From Christiangramia forsetii KT0803 (GTDB lineage: Bacteria; Bacteroidota; Bacteroidia; Flavobacteriales; Flavobacteriaceae), in contig NC_008571.1 of NCBI RefSeq assembly GCF_000060345.1, positions 372,001 to 436,000 on the forward strand: a stretch of 64,000 nt of DNA, written 5' to 3'. The translations under genes were made by a program, and so were the position numbers. This document shows positions 42,012 to 52,154 of this stretch, in pieces. Numbering within the stretch: position 1 is the first letter of the stretch; each line of letters begins with the position of its first letter. The notes beneath the pieces are model-generated. The model ran no database searches. It was given only the letters and a program-made list of their open reading frames with translations, and was not told where the DNA came from.

Positions 42012-45000
42012 ATGAAAGTAAAACTATTCTTCGCCTGTGCGATTTTTCTAGTATTCTCTGGGCTATCGTATGCGCAACAAACCAAAACCATTAGCGGTAC
42101 AATAACAGGTGCCGATCAGGTTCCATTACCGGGAGCAGAAGTTAAAGTTGACGGTAAGGAGATTTTTGATGTAACCGATTTTGACGGAAATTTCACACTG
42201 GAAAATGTTGAAGTTGGAGATGTCTTTAGAGTAACATTCCTGGGGTTCTCTCCGCAGAATGTAGAAATTACCAGTAGTTCAAATTATTCAGTAATTCTGG
42301 AGGAGGATGCTGGTCAATTAGATGAAGTGTTGGTTGTAGGATATGGTAGCCAGAGTAGATCTGATATTACAGGGGCTATAGCTTCGGTAAAATCAGAGGA
42401 TATTGTAAAGCAACCGGCATTAACTGCAACTCAGGCAGTTCAGGGAAAAGTAGCGGGTGTTAATATTATTGCCAATGATGCTCCCGGTTCCACTCCAACT
42501 GTCCTGGTTAGAGGGCTTGGTACTGCAGAAGGTGGTAGAGATCCTTTTTATGTAGTAGATGGTCAGCCGGTTCAGGATATTAAAAATATTAGTCCTAATG
42601 ATATCGAATCTATTGAGTTTCTTAAAGGTGCTTCTTATGCAAATATATATGGTATCAGGGCTGCAAACGGAGTTATCCTAATTACCACTAAAAGAGGTAA
42701 GGGAAAGCCAACATTTAGTTTTGATACCTATTATGGTATACGCACGGTTTTGAATCAGGTCGAAATGGCTAGTGCTTCTCAGTATATAGAGTATTTTAAC
42801 GAAGAGAGTGCAGCTTCAGGAGGTTTTCAGCTTCAGCAAAATCAACCTTTTGAAACAGACTGGTATGATGAATTGCTTCAAAACGGAACAATTACCAATA
42901 ATAGTTTCTCTGTTTCAGGTTCTGGAGAAAACATAGATTACTTTCTTAGTTATAATTATTACGACGAAGAAGGAATTTTAGAGGAAAGTAACTATAGCAG
43001 GGGTACTATTAGAAATAATAATACTTATCATTTGTTTGATGACAGATTTCGAATTATTCAAAATCTAAATATTAGTTATACCGACGAATCGCCTAAGCCA
43101 TTTGGTTCATTTAGTAATGCATACAGGCAGTCACCTCTTGTACCTGTTTTCTATCCTAATGGGAGATATGGACAATCTTATGTTAATCAAACTACAGGAA
43201 TTGTAAATTATATTGGTGAAGAAGGGGAGTCTGTTGGTAGATTAAACTCTCATGGTAACCCCGTAGCAGATGTTTTCTTTGCAGATGATGAGATTAATAC
43301 CACTACTTTACAAGGGCAAATCACTGCGGAACTTGATCTTACAGATTATTTGACGCTAACTACAAGATTTGGTGCAACTCAATTTTACTATAAAAGGTAT
43401 TCCTATAACCCAACCAGAGAACGTTGGTTGAATGCTGATCCAAGAAGAACCCTGGAGCAGTTTCAACAGGGAAGAATTGATGAAGACGGGGATGGTTCTA
43501 TATCCACGGAATTCGCCAACAACTCTTATGAAGTTCGTGATGAAAACTTCTTCAGATGGAATTTAGAAGGTTTTCTAACCTTTGAAAAATCATTTGGTAA
43601 TCATAATATAGATGCAACTGTAGGTGTGAGTCGCGAGAATTTCGGAGGAAGGGAATTTTTGGAAGCTCAGGCCTTTGATGTTTTTGAAGAGAGACGTCTT
43701 CGAGAAATTAGCAGAAGAACTGCCAACTTTTTTGACAATACGGTTACACAGGAATTTAGTCAATCTACAAACCTGCAATCATACTTTGCCAGAATGGAAT
43801 ATAATTTTGACAAGAAGTATTATTTAAGAGCAGTGGTTAGACGAGACGGTTCCAGTAACTTTATTACAGGAGATAACTACTTTGCGACGTTCCCGGCATT
43901 TAGTGTTGGTTGGACGGTTACCAATGAAGAATTCTTGAAGAATAATGATGTATTAAACTATTTTAAACTCTTTGCAGGATGGGGAGAGATAGGAAATGCA
44001 AATGTTCCTATTAATATTCAACAGGTGAATTCTGGGGAAGGTAGTAGAAATACAAATTATGTGTTTGGTCCATCTCAATCATTGATATTAGGTGCCGCTT
44101 TTGGTAGTCCGGTAGAAACTCTAGAATGGGAAACCACAGAAGAATGGGAAGTTGGATTTGACTATAGTTTATTTGATAGAAGATTATCAGGTACTATAGA
44201 TTATTACCAAAGAACGAATACAAATGCGATTATTGAAGTTACTCCATTATTGAACTCCGCGGCAGAAGGTAACTTCCTTGCACAGGCAGCTGAAGTTGTA
44301 AACGAAGGGTTTGAATTTCTTGTTAATTGGAGTGATGATATCAATGATGATTTCAGTTATAATATTGGGGTAAACCTTTCTACCAATGAGAATACAGTTC
44401 AAAATGTTCGTGAAGCTTTTGACGGTCAAATTGGGGGTAGTTTAGGAAATGGTCAAATTACTAAAAGATTGAAAGAAGGAGAGCCACTATTTGCCTGGTG
44501 GATGTATGAGGCAGATGGTGTATGGCAAACTCAGCAGGAGATTGATAATAATGCTTCAGTAGGTAATGCCGCTCCAGGACATTTACGATATGTAGATCAA
44601 AATGATGATGGAGTTATTGACGATCGGGATAAGAAATACTTCGGCTCTTATATACCTACTCTTAATTATGGGGTAAGCCTTGGTGCTAGCTACAAAAAAT
44701 TTGATTTCAGTGTTGATGGTTATGGTGTAGGAGGTAATAAAGTGTATAATGGACTTAAAAATACCAGATTAGGCGGTGAGAATATTTCCGAAGAAGTTTT
44801 TAATAACCGATGGACAGGGCCCGGTTCAACTAACTCCGCTCCTGGAGCTGATAGGGACGCCCTCGCTTCTTCTTATTATCTGGAAGATGGGGACTTTTTT
44901 AGAATCAATAATATGACAGTTGGATATACTTTAAAAGATATGTCTATTGTTAATAGTGCAAGAATCTATTTCACTTTGCAGAATCCTTTTATGTTCACTG

Positions 45001-45122
45001 ATTATTCTGGTTTTACTCCTGAATTAAATCAGAACGGGAATCCAAAGCAAACAACTGGTATTGAGTTATCAGCTTATCCAACAACTCGTTCCTTTATTAT
45101 AGGCGCGAACTTTCAATTGTAA
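42012..45122 (+). CDS. SusC-like TonB-dependent outer-membrane transporter
   Basis: Imports oligosaccharides together with the SusD lipoprotein. Signal peptide (ending SYAQ), a carboxypeptidase-D-like domain (about 25-95, ISGTITGADQVPLPGAEVKV), the TonB-box region LDEVLVVGYGSQSR, a plug with NGVILITTKRG and a C-terminal barrel. I choose the ATG at 42012 because it begins the signal peptide (MKVKLFFACAIF), giving 1036 residues; the frame is open from 41934. The 227-base leader before it holds a weak inverted repeat (GTAGT-TGTGT-ACTAC, 41928-41942) and no clear TAnnTTTG box. Confidence 0.95.
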   Translation: MKVKLFFACAIFLVFSGLSYAQQTKTISGTITGADQVPLPGAEVKVDGKEIFDVTDFDGNFTLENVEVGDVFRVTFLGFSPQNVEITSSSNYSVILEEDAGQLDEVLVVGYGSQSRSDITGAIASVKSEDIVKQPALTATQAVQGKVAGVNIIANDAPGSTPTVLVRGLGTAEGGRDPFYVVDGQPVQDIKNISPNDIESIEFLKGASYANIYGIRAANGVILITTKRGKGKPTFSFDTYYGIRTVLNQVEMASASQYIEYFNEESAASGGFQLQQNQPFETDWYDELLQNGTITNNSFSVSGSGENIDYFLSYNYYDEEGILEESNYSRGTIRNNNTYHLFDDRFRIIQNLNISYTDESPKPFGSFSNAYRQSPLVPVFYPNGRYGQSYVNQTTGIVNYIGEEGESVGRLNSHGNPVADVFFADDEINTTTLQGQITAELDLTDYLTLTTRFGATQFYYKRYSYNPTRERWLNADPRRTLEQFQQGRIDEDGDGSISTEFANNSYEVRDENFFRWNLEGFLTFEKSFGNHNIDATVGVSRENFGGREFLEAQAFDVFEERRLREISRRTANFFDNTVTQEFSQSTNLQSYFARMEYNFDKKYYLRAVVRRDGSSNFITGDNYFATFPAFSVGWTVTNEEFLKNNDVLNYFKLFAGWGEIGNANVPINIQQVNSGEGSRNTNYVFGPSQSLILGAAFGSPVETLEWETTEEWEVGFDYSLFDRRLSGTIDYYQRTNTNAIIEVTPLLNSAAEGNFLAQAAEVVNEGFEFLVNWSDDINDDFSYNIGVNLSTNENTVQNVREAFDGQIGGSLGNGQITKRLKEGEPLFAWWMYEADGVWQTQQEIDNNASVGNAAPGHLRYVDQNDDGVIDDRDKKYFGSYIPTLNYGVSLGASYKKFDFSVDGYGVGGNKVYNGLKNTRLGGENISEEVFNNRWTGPGSTNSAPGADRDALASSYYLEDGDFFRINNMTVGYTLKDMSIVNSARIYFTLQNPFMFTDYSGFTPELNQNGNPKQTTGIELSAYPTTRSFIIGANFQL

Positions 45123-45149
45123 CTATTAAAAAGATAAAAAACAAAGGAT

Positions 45150-46580
45150 ATGAGACTAAAAAATTTAATTCATTTACTCCTGTTTTCGCTTATCATCGTT
45201 TCTTGTGATGAAGAGTTTGTAGAGGATGTGGAGATTGTTGATCCTACTGCGGAAGAAAGAGGAGAATTCAATGTACCTGTAGATTTTGTGAACGGAATAT
45301 ACGGTAGACATACCGATTTTGCCTATGCATTTTCTTATTTGGGGATTACCGAAATCATCTCGGATAATGCTGATAAAGGAAGTGCGCCAACAGATACGGG
45401 TGCAGATAAAAATCTATTAGATGGTTTAACACATACCACATCGGTTCCATCAGTTAGAGCTATGTGGACGCAATGGTATAAAACGATTGGCAGAGCAACG
45501 CTTTCCATCGAATTTACTGAGGAATTCTATACAGAAAATCCTGATTCAGATAATTTAGAGGATAGACTAATAGGTGAAGCCAAATTTTTAAGGGCGTTAA
45601 ATTATTTCTGGTTGGTAAGATCTTTTGGGCCAATACCTTTACAACATGTAAGTTTGGTTGAAAGAGCTCCTGTTGAAGAAGTATACGCCTATATAGAACA
45701 GGATCTTACCGATGCTATTCAGCTTTTACCTGCTAAAGGAGAGTATGCAGCATCAGATCTTGGAAGAGCTACAAGCGGAGCTGCGCAGGCACTGTTATCT
45801 AAAGTTCATTTATATCAGGAAGATTGGCAAGCAGCTGCAGATGCAGCAAATAGTGTAATTACTTCTGGAACATATGAGTTGGAGGATGATTATGCTACCA
45901 TTTGGAGGGAATCTACAGAAAACGGTAGGGAATCTATTTTCGAATTACAGGGGAGAGGAGAAATTCCTGCTCACGGAATTCAGCAATATTCTTCAACCCA
46001 AGGTGCTCGTGGACCTAGTGGTTGGGGTTGGGGATTCAATACTCCAACTGAAGATCTTGTAAATGCTTTTGATTCAGAAGAAGATGAAATAAGAAAGAAT
46101 GCAACAATTGTTTTTGCAGGTGAAACTTTGTGGGATGGAAGAGAAGTAGATCCAGCTGTTGAGAATCCAAGGTATAACGAGAAAGCATACTCTAGTGATA
46201 ATGCCGGTGAAGGAGATGGCGATAAGAATATTAGAGTTCTTAGATATGCAGAAGTGCTGCTGATCTATGCTGAAGCTTTAAATGAATTGGGTCAGACTGC
46301 GCAAGCTGAAGATTTCCTAAATATGGTTAGAGAGCGAGTAGATATAGCACCTAAAACAGGACTCAGCCAGGAAGCTCTAAGACAGGCAATTTGGAAAGAG
46401 CGTCGTCTAGAACTTGCTATGGAACATGATCGTTGGTTCGATCTTATAAGAACAGGCGAGGCAGCTGAGGTAATGCAGGAGCATGGTAAACCATTTCAAA
46501 CTGGTAAGCATGAGTTATTCCCGATACCTAACGATCAATTGATTCAAACTCCAGAAATGGAGCAGAATCCAGGATGGTAA
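45150..46580 (+). CDS. SusD/RagB-family glycan-binding lipoprotein
   Basis: Surface lipoprotein that captures glycan for the SusC channel. The signal sequence ends at IIVSC (lipobox, about residue 19). LIGEAKFLRALNYFWLVRSFG is the typical TPR-like SusD segment, and ERRLELAMEHDRWFDLIRTG near the C terminus is the most conserved part of the family. It is 476 residues and lies 27 bases after susC, with the GH144-like gene 4 bases downstream. Confidence 0.94.
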   Translation: MRLKNLIHLLLFSLIIVSCDEEFVEDVEIVDPTAEERGEFNVPVDFVNGIYGRHTDFAYAFSYLGITEIISDNADKGSAPTDTGADKNLLDGLTHTTSVPSVRAMWTQWYKTIGRATLSIEFTEEFYTENPDSDNLEDRLIGEAKFLRALNYFWLVRSFGPIPLQHVSLVERAPVEEVYAYIEQDLTDAIQLLPAKGEYAASDLGRATSGAAQALLSKVHLYQEDWQAAADAANSVITSGTYELEDDYATIWRESTENGRESIFELQGRGEIPAHGIQQYSSTQGARGPSGWGWGFNTPTEDLVNAFDSEEDEIRKNATIVFAGETLWDGREVDPAVENPRYNEKAYSSDNAGEGDGDKNIRVLRYAEVLLIYAEALNELGQTAQAEDFLNMVRERVDIAPKTGLSQEALRQAIWKERRLELAMEHDRWFDLIRTGEAAEVMQEHGKPFQTGKHELFPIPNDQLIQTPEMEQNPGW

Positions 46581-46584
46581 TTTT

Positions 46585-47943
46585 ATGATACAACAATTCA
46601 GGACATTAAGTTTACTATTTTTTGTTTTAGCTATAATAGGTTGCAGTAGTGATTCGGGTACCAATGAGGTGCCCGAGGAACCTGTTACAGAAAAACCTGA
46701 AGAAAAGGAGGAAGAGGAAGAAGAGATTGTTTCTCTTTCAGATTCTGAACTATTGGAGCTGGTACAGGAACAAACCTTTAAATATTTCTGGGATTTTGCA
46801 GAATCAAATAGCGGAATGGCTAGAGAGCGATCGCAGGATGATGCTTATGGAGGTCAGGGAGCAGATATTGTAACCACTGGAGGAACAGGCTTTGGTCTTG
46901 CTTCATTTCCTACTGCGGTAGAAAGAGGCTGGATAAGTCGTGGTGATGCTTTAGCGAGATTAGATAAAATTCTGGACTTCCTGGAAACCGTACCTACCTA
47001 TCATGGAGCCTATTCACATTGGTACCTTGGAAGCACGGCAAATACCCGTCCTTTTAGCGATCTTGATGATGGAGGTGATCTTGTGGAAACTGCATTTCTT
47101 ATTCAGGGATTACTTATATGTCGTGAATATTTTCAAGATGAAGACATAGATTCCAGGATTACTAAAATATTTGAAAATGTAGAATGGGATTGGTATACAC
47201 AGGGGGAAGATGTAATTTACTGGCATTGGTCACCAAATAATCAATTCGCTATAAATTTGCCAATTAAAGGTTGGAATGAGGCTTTAATAGTATATGTACT
47301 TGCAGCTTCATCTACTACGTACCCGATTACTAAAGATGTTTACACCCAGGGGTGGGCATCTAATGGAAATATGGTAAACAACCGGTCACATTATGGAATA
47401 AATATGCCTTTGGGACCTTCTTATGGCGGCCCATTGTTTTTCAGTCATTATTCTTTTATAGGTCTTGATCCAAGAAATCTTCAGGATCAATATGCTAATT
47501 ATTGGCAGCAAAACGAGGCTCATAGTTTGATTAATTATAATTACTGTGTAGATAATCCTAAGAATTTTGAAGGATATGGACCAGATTCCTGGGGCCTAAC
47601 GGCATCAGATAGCAGAACAGGATATGCGGCTCATAGCCCTACCAATGATCTTGGAGTCATAACTCCTACTGCCGCATTATCCTCTTTTCCATATACTCCG
47701 GAAGAGTCTATGGCTGCGATGAGATATTTTTATGAAGAGCAAGGTGATATTCTGTGGGGAGACCTCGGATTTTATGATGCTTTTTCTGAAGAATACAACT
47801 GGGTTGCCGATGGTTACCTGGCAATAGATCAGGGACCAATTGTGGCTATGATAGAAAATTATCGAACTCAATTGCCATGGAATTTATTTATGGCCAATCC
47901 TGAAATAAAAACCGGATTAGACAAATTAGGGTTTTCCTATTAG
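46585..47943 (+). CDS. GH144-like endo-beta-1,2-glucanase lipoprotein (copy 1)
   Basis: 452 residues. Lipobox IIGC (C20), a glutamate-rich linker (EEPVTEKPEEKEEEEEEIVS), then an (alpha/alpha)6 'glycoamylase-like' domain (PF10091): QTFKYFWDFAESNSGMARER, TTGGTGFGLASFPTAVERGW, GAYSHWYLG, YWHWSPN and the end DQGPIVAMIENYR. In characterised relatives (GH144, for example from Chitinophaga pinensis) this fold cleaves beta-1,2-glucan to sophoro-oligosaccharides. The lipid anchor and position directly after susD suggest surface cleavage of the polymer. The assignment to GH144 instead of another PF10091 family is inference. Confidence 0.82.
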   Translation: MIQQFRTLSLLFFVLAIIGCSSDSGTNEVPEEPVTEKPEEKEEEEEEIVSLSDSELLELVQEQTFKYFWDFAESNSGMARERSQDDAYGGQGADIVTTGGTGFGLASFPTAVERGWISRGDALARLDKILDFLETVPTYHGAYSHWYLGSTANTRPFSDLDDGGDLVETAFLIQGLLICREYFQDEDIDSRITKIFENVEWDWYTQGEDVIYWHWSPNNQFAINLPIKGWNEALIVYVLAASSTTYPITKDVYTQGWASNGNMVNNRSHYGINMPLGPSYGGPLFFSHYSFIGLDPRNLQDQYANYWQQNEAHSLINYNYCVDNPKNFEGYGPDSWGLTASDSRTGYAAHSPTNDLGVITPTAALSSFPYTPEESMAAMRYFYEEQGDILWGDLGFYDAFSEEYNWVADGYLAIDQGPIVAMIENYRTQLPWNLFMANPEIKTGLDKLGFSY

Positions 47944-47967
47944 AATTTTAAAATAAGTTATTCAATT

Positions 47968-48120
47968 ATTGTATATCCGTAAAGTGTCCTAAATTGATAA
48001 ATGACGTCATTCTGAACTTGTTTCAGAATCTCGGGACGTTAGTAATTACAACAGGAACTAGAGACCCTGAAACAAGTTCAGGGTGACGAAATAACTATAG
48101 GAAGAAAAACGGATATACAA
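47968..48120. repeat. Inverted repeat enclosing a REP-like pair between the two GH144 genes
   Basis: TTGTATATCCGT (47968-47979) is the reverse complement of ACGGATATACAA (48109-48120). Between them lie CGTCATTCTGAACTTGTTTC followed by AGAATCTC (47984-48011) and GAGACCCTGAAACAAGTTCA followed by GGGTGACG (48060-48087), which are opposite-oriented REP-like hairpins. No T run follows, so this is not a clear terminator. The architecture equals that at 34371-34508. Confidence 0.75.
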
Positions 48121-48136
48121 TTCAATTATCACTCAA

Positions 48137-49516
48137 ATGTATAATAAATCATTATTAATACTGGCACTCTCTGTTTCCGTTCTCACAGGTTGTAAGAATG
48201 ATAAGAAAGATTCTGAAAATTCTAAAGTAGAAAAAACTTCTAATGAAGATCAGCTTTCAGAAGAAGCTTTATTGGATACCGTTCAAAGACAAACATTAAA
48301 ATATTTTTGGGATTATGCTGAACCCAATAGTGGAATGGCCAGAGAACGGTTTCATCCAGATGGCGAATATCCTAAAAATGATGCTCATGTGGTAACTACG
48401 GGTGGTTCAGGTTTTGGATTGATGGGAATAGTTGCAGGAATTGAAAGAGATTTTATTCCACGCGACTCTGCAGTTGCCAGGCTGGATAAAATTGCAGATT
48501 TTCTTAAAGCAACACCGCGATTTCATGGAGCATGGTCACACTGGATAAATGGAGAAACCGGAGATGTTCAGGCCTTCGGGGAAAAAGATAATGGCGGTGA
48601 TATTGTAGAAACTTCCTTTCTGGCACAAGGATTTATTGTGGTGAGAGAATACCTTAAAAATGGTTCAGAAGCGGAAAAAGCAGTAGCGAATAAATATGAT
48701 GAGCTCTGGAAAGGGATTGAGTGGGACTGGTACACGAATAATAAAGATGGTATCTACTGGCACTGGTCACCGGATTATGAATGGGAAATGGATTTTAAAA
48801 TCGAAGGTTATAACGAATGTCTTATTACGTATGTAATGGCAGCCTCCTCCCCAGCTCATGTCATAGATCCAGAAGTTTATCACAATGGGTGGGCACGCAG
48901 CGGAAATATCACTACAGATGTGGAATCTTATGGTTTACCCTTAATATTGAAGCACAATACTCGTGGTGATAAAGGCGGCCCTTTATTCTGGGCCCATTAT
49001 TCTTATTTAGGTCTGGATCCAAACGGACTTTCAGATAAATATGCAAATTATTGGGATCTGAATGTGAATCATACGCTAATCAACTATGAATATGCACAGG
49101 AAAACCCAAAGAATTTTAAAACTTATAGTCCGCAATCATGGGGTTTAACGGCTAGTTATACCCGGAATGAAAATGATGGAATTGGTTATACCGCCCATTC
49201 TCCAGATACAGACAAGGGAGTGGTTTCTCCAACGGCAGCAATTAGCTCTATTCCATATACTCCTGAAAAATCTTTAGCTGCAATGAGGTATTTCTATACA
49301 GATCTAAATGATCTTCTTTGGGGACCGGCAGGATTTTATGATGCGTTCAGTCTGGAAGGTGAAAAATGGGTTGCTCCAAAGTATCTTGCTATAGACCAGG
49401 GTCCAATGGTGGTGATGATAGAAAACTATCGATCCGGATTGATCTGGGATTTGTTTATGGGCGCTCCGGAGATACAAAATGGATTAAAAAATTTAGGTTT
49501 TACATATGAAAAATAG
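48137..49516 (+). CDS. GH144-like endo-beta-1,2-glucanase lipoprotein (copy 2)
   Basis: Second PF10091 enzyme, 459 residues, with lipobox LTGC (C19) and the same blocks as copy 1: QTLKYFWDYAEPNSGMARER, TTGGSGFGLMGIVAGIERDF, GAWSHWING, YWHWSPDYEWEMDF and DQGPMVVMIENYR. The two copies are clearly homologous but well diverged (for example GDVQAFGEKDNGGD against TRPFSDLDDGGD), so this is an old duplication or a separate acquisition. They may differ in chain-length preference. A repeat cluster separates the two genes. The stop overlaps the esterase gene by 11 bases. Confidence 0.82.
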   Translation: MYNKSLLILALSVSVLTGCKNDKKDSENSKVEKTSNEDQLSEEALLDTVQRQTLKYFWDYAEPNSGMARERFHPDGEYPKNDAHVVTTGGSGFGLMGIVAGIERDFIPRDSAVARLDKIADFLKATPRFHGAWSHWINGETGDVQAFGEKDNGGDIVETSFLAQGFIVVREYLKNGSEAEKAVANKYDELWKGIEWDWYTNNKDGIYWHWSPDYEWEMDFKIEGYNECLITYVMAASSPAHVIDPEVYHNGWARSGNITTDVESYGLPLILKHNTRGDKGGPLFWAHYSYLGLDPNGLSDKYANYWDLNVNHTLINYEYAQENPKNFKTYSPQSWGLTASYTRNENDGIGYTAHSPDTDKGVVSPTAAISSIPYTPEKSLAAMRYFYTDLNDLLWGPAGFYDAFSLEGEKWVAPKYLAIDQGPMVVMIENYRSGLIWDLFMGAPEIQNGLKNLGFTYEK

Positions 49517-50309
49517 ATTGAAATATTTACTGATAACTTTTGGATCAATATTGTTATTGTTGCCTTTAACATTGAAGGCTCAGACAAAAGATGACTTTAA
49601 AAAAGAGCATTTTATTTTTGAAAATGATACGCTCAACTACAGAATTCTTTATCCAAAGAATTTTTCTGAAGAAGAAGAAGAGTATCCTGTTGTACTTGTT
49701 TTACATGGTGCGGGAGAAAGAGGAGATGATAATGAAGCTCAATTAGTGCACGGGAGTGATCTGTTTCTGAAAGCTGAAAATCGTGAAAAATTTGGGTCAA
49801 TTGTAATATTTCCTCAGGCACCTAAAGAAGATTACTGGGCAAAGGTAGAAGTGAAAAGGGATACCATGCCATTTCAATTTGATTTCAAGAATAAAGAGAA
49901 GCCTACTAAATCATTAAATCTGGTAATGAAATTAATGGATTCTCTGGTTGCTGAAGAATTCGTGAATGAAAAACAGGTCTATGTTGGCGGACTTTCAATG
50001 GGCGGAATGGGAACTTACGAGATACTCTATAAAAGACCTGATATGTTCGCGGCGGCTTTTGCTATTTGCGGCGGGGCAAATCCAGAGATCGCTTCAGAAT
50101 ACCAGGATGGTTTAAATATTTGGATTTTTCATGGTGAAAAAGACGATGTAGTGCCACCAGAACTATCAAAAGATATGGCAAGAGACATAAATCATCATGG
50201 AGGTAACGCGAAATTATCTCTATATCCTAATGATAACCACAATAGCTGGGATTCAGCATTTGCTGAACCTTATTTGTTACCATGGTTATTTTCAATACAA
50301 AAGCAATAA
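49506..50309 (+). CDS. Secreted alpha/beta-hydrolase (esterase, PHB-depolymerase-like)
   Basis: 267 residues with a signal peptide (ending LKAQ). The alpha/beta-hydrolase fold is clear: oxyanion region VLVLHGAGERGDD, nucleophile GLSMGG (G-x-S-x-G, about residue 165), acid in FHGEKDDVVPP and histidine in NDNHNSW. Proteins of this type in polysaccharide loci are often carbohydrate esterases (CE1-like). Beta-1,2-glucans can carry succinyl or other ester groups, so side-group removal is a reasonable but unproven role. It overlaps copy 2 of the GH144 genes by 11 bases. Confidence 0.8.
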   Translation: MKNRLKYLLITFGSILLLLPLTLKAQTKDDFKKEHFIFENDTLNYRILYPKNFSEEEEEYPVVLVLHGAGERGDDNEAQLVHGSDLFLKAENREKFGSIVIFPQAPKEDYWAKVEVKRDTMPFQFDFKNKEKPTKSLNLVMKLMDSLVAEEFVNEKQVYVGGLSMGGMGTYEILYKRPDMFAAAFAICGGANPEIASEYQDGLNIWIFHGEKDDVVPPELSKDMARDINHHGGNAKLSLYPNDNHNSWDSAFAEPYLLPWLFSIQKQ

Positions 50310-50315
50310 AGTACA

Positions 50316-52118
50316 ATGAAATTTACTAAGCTTATCATATTTTCCTTTTTCCTTTTTAGTATAACCATTCATTCACAGGAAGCAGTTCCGGAAACCTATA
50401 TTAATCCACTGGATATAGATTATACTTATATGGTATATAATTCCAGTAAGAATATTTCCTATCGTTCTGGAGCCGATCCGGCGGTAATAGAGTTTCGTGG
50501 GGAATATTTTATGTTTGTTACCCGATCTTTTGGATACTGGCATTCTAAAGATCTTATCAACTGGGAGTTCATTAAACCTGAAAAATGGTTTTTTGAAGGT
50601 TCCAATGCGCCAACTGCTTTCAATTATAAAGATTCCCTGGTGTACTTTGCGGGTGATCCTGCAGGTTACGGGAGTATTCTTTATACCGATGATCCGAAAA
50701 ATGGAAAATGGCAACCAACAGCTTCGATTTCTAATAATATCCAGGATTCGGAATTATTCATCGACGATGATGGTAAGACTTATCTATATTGGGGCTCTTC
50801 GAACGTACATCCATTAAAGGTAAAGATGCTTGATAAGGATGATCGTTTTCTTGAAACAGGCGTCCAAAAAGAACTGATTAACCTGGTGGAGGAGGAGCAC
50901 GGCTGGGAACGTTTTGGTGAAAATAACTTCCATCCCACCTTAAAGGAGGGATATATGGAAGGTGCTTCGATGACCAAACATGATGGTAAGTACTATTTGC
51001 AATATGCTGCGCCCGGTACACAATTTAATGTATATGCCGATGCTGCTTATGTTGGAGAAACTCCGCTTGGTCCTTTTAAATACATGAAAAATAATCCTGT
51101 GAGTTTTAAACCGGGTGGTTTTACCAATGGTGCAGGCCATGGGGTAACCATGAAACAAACCAATGGCCAGTACTGGCATTTTGCCACGATGGCTCTGGCT
51201 TCCAATTCTCACTGGGAACGCCGTCTGGCAATGTTTCCCACCTATTTTGATCAGGAGGGTTTAATGTATACAGATACCAGTTATGGCGATTATCCGTTGT
51301 TCGGGCCAGATCATCCAACAAAAGCTGGCCAGCATAGCGGCTGGATGCTACTTTCTTACAAAGGAGAAACAACAGTTTCCTCTTCGCAAATGCAGGTTAG
51401 AAAAAGTACTTCCACTGATGGGGAATTTGACATCACTGAAATGCCTCTGAAGAAAAACAGTGCAGGTGAAATTATTTCGGAAGTCTTAACCGATGAAAGT
51501 CCAAAATCATTTTGGGTTGCTGAAGCCAATGATGAGAAACAATGGGTGAAGATTGAAATGCCTGCACCCGGAAATATATATGCTTTTCAATTGAATTTTC
51601 ATGATGAAGAATCAGGAATCTATACCCGAACTGAAGGTTTAAAACATCGTTTTACACTGGAAGTTTCAGAAGATGGAAATAATTGGGAACCTGTGGTAGA
51701 CCGAAGCAAAAGTTATGAAGATGCACCCAATGCTTATATCACCCTGAATCAACCAGTAAAAGCTAAATACGTTCGCTACAAGAACGTAAAAGTTCCCGGG
51801 AAGAACCTGGCATTATCTGAAATCAGGGTGTTTGGGAAAGGTTTAGGCAAGAAGCCTGCGAAGGTTAAAGGCTTTGAGGTTTCACATGAAGATGATCGTA
51901 GAAATGCCTCTTTTTCCTGGCAGCCGGTAAAGGGTGCTCAGGGTTACAATATTCGCTGGGGGATCGCTCCAGATAAACTGTATCATTCCTGGTTAATCTA
52001 CGATAAAAATGAACATTTTATGCGTAACCTGGATCGTGATACCCAGTATTACTTCAGTATTGAAGCCTTCAATGAAAATGGTATTTCAGAAAGAACGGAG
52101 ACGATATTAGTCAAATAA
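50316..52118 (+). CDS. GH43-like five-bladed propeller protein with discoidin and Fn3 domains
   Basis: 600 residues. Signal peptide (ending IHSQ), then a family-43-type beta-propeller (about 30-340). The propeller has GADPAVIEFRGEYFMF near residue 52, ELFIDDDGKTYLYWG near 148 and EGASMTKHDGKYYLQYAAPG near 215, which supply the three acidic residues usual for GH43 (Asp, Asp, Glu). A discoidin/F5-8C-like domain (about 370-505) and an Fn3-type domain (about 510-600) follow and probably bind carbohydrate. The enzyme is likely exo-acting; its substrate is unknown. It is co-directional with neighbours and 6 bases from the esterase gene. Confidence 0.82.
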   Translation: MKFTKLIIFSFFLFSITIHSQEAVPETYINPLDIDYTYMVYNSSKNISYRSGADPAVIEFRGEYFMFVTRSFGYWHSKDLINWEFIKPEKWFFEGSNAPTAFNYKDSLVYFAGDPAGYGSILYTDDPKNGKWQPTASISNNIQDSELFIDDDGKTYLYWGSSNVHPLKVKMLDKDDRFLETGVQKELINLVEEEHGWERFGENNFHPTLKEGYMEGASMTKHDGKYYLQYAAPGTQFNVYADAAYVGETPLGPFKYMKNNPVSFKPGGFTNGAGHGVTMKQTNGQYWHFATMALASNSHWERRLAMFPTYFDQEGLMYTDTSYGDYPLFGPDHPTKAGQHSGWMLLSYKGETTVSSSQMQVRKSTSTDGEFDITEMPLKKNSAGEIISEVLTDESPKSFWVAEANDEKQWVKIEMPAPGNIYAFQLNFHDEESGIYTRTEGLKHRFTLEVSEDGNNWEPVVDRSKSYEDAPNAYITLNQPVKAKYVRYKNVKVPGKNLALSEIRVFGKGLGKKPAKVKGFEVSHEDDRRNASFSWQPVKGAQGYNIRWGIAPDKLYHSWLIYDKNEHFMRNLDRDTQYYFSIEAFNENGISERTETILVK

Positions 52119-52154
52119 ATCGAACAACTAAATAAATAACCAAAAGAGAAGACA

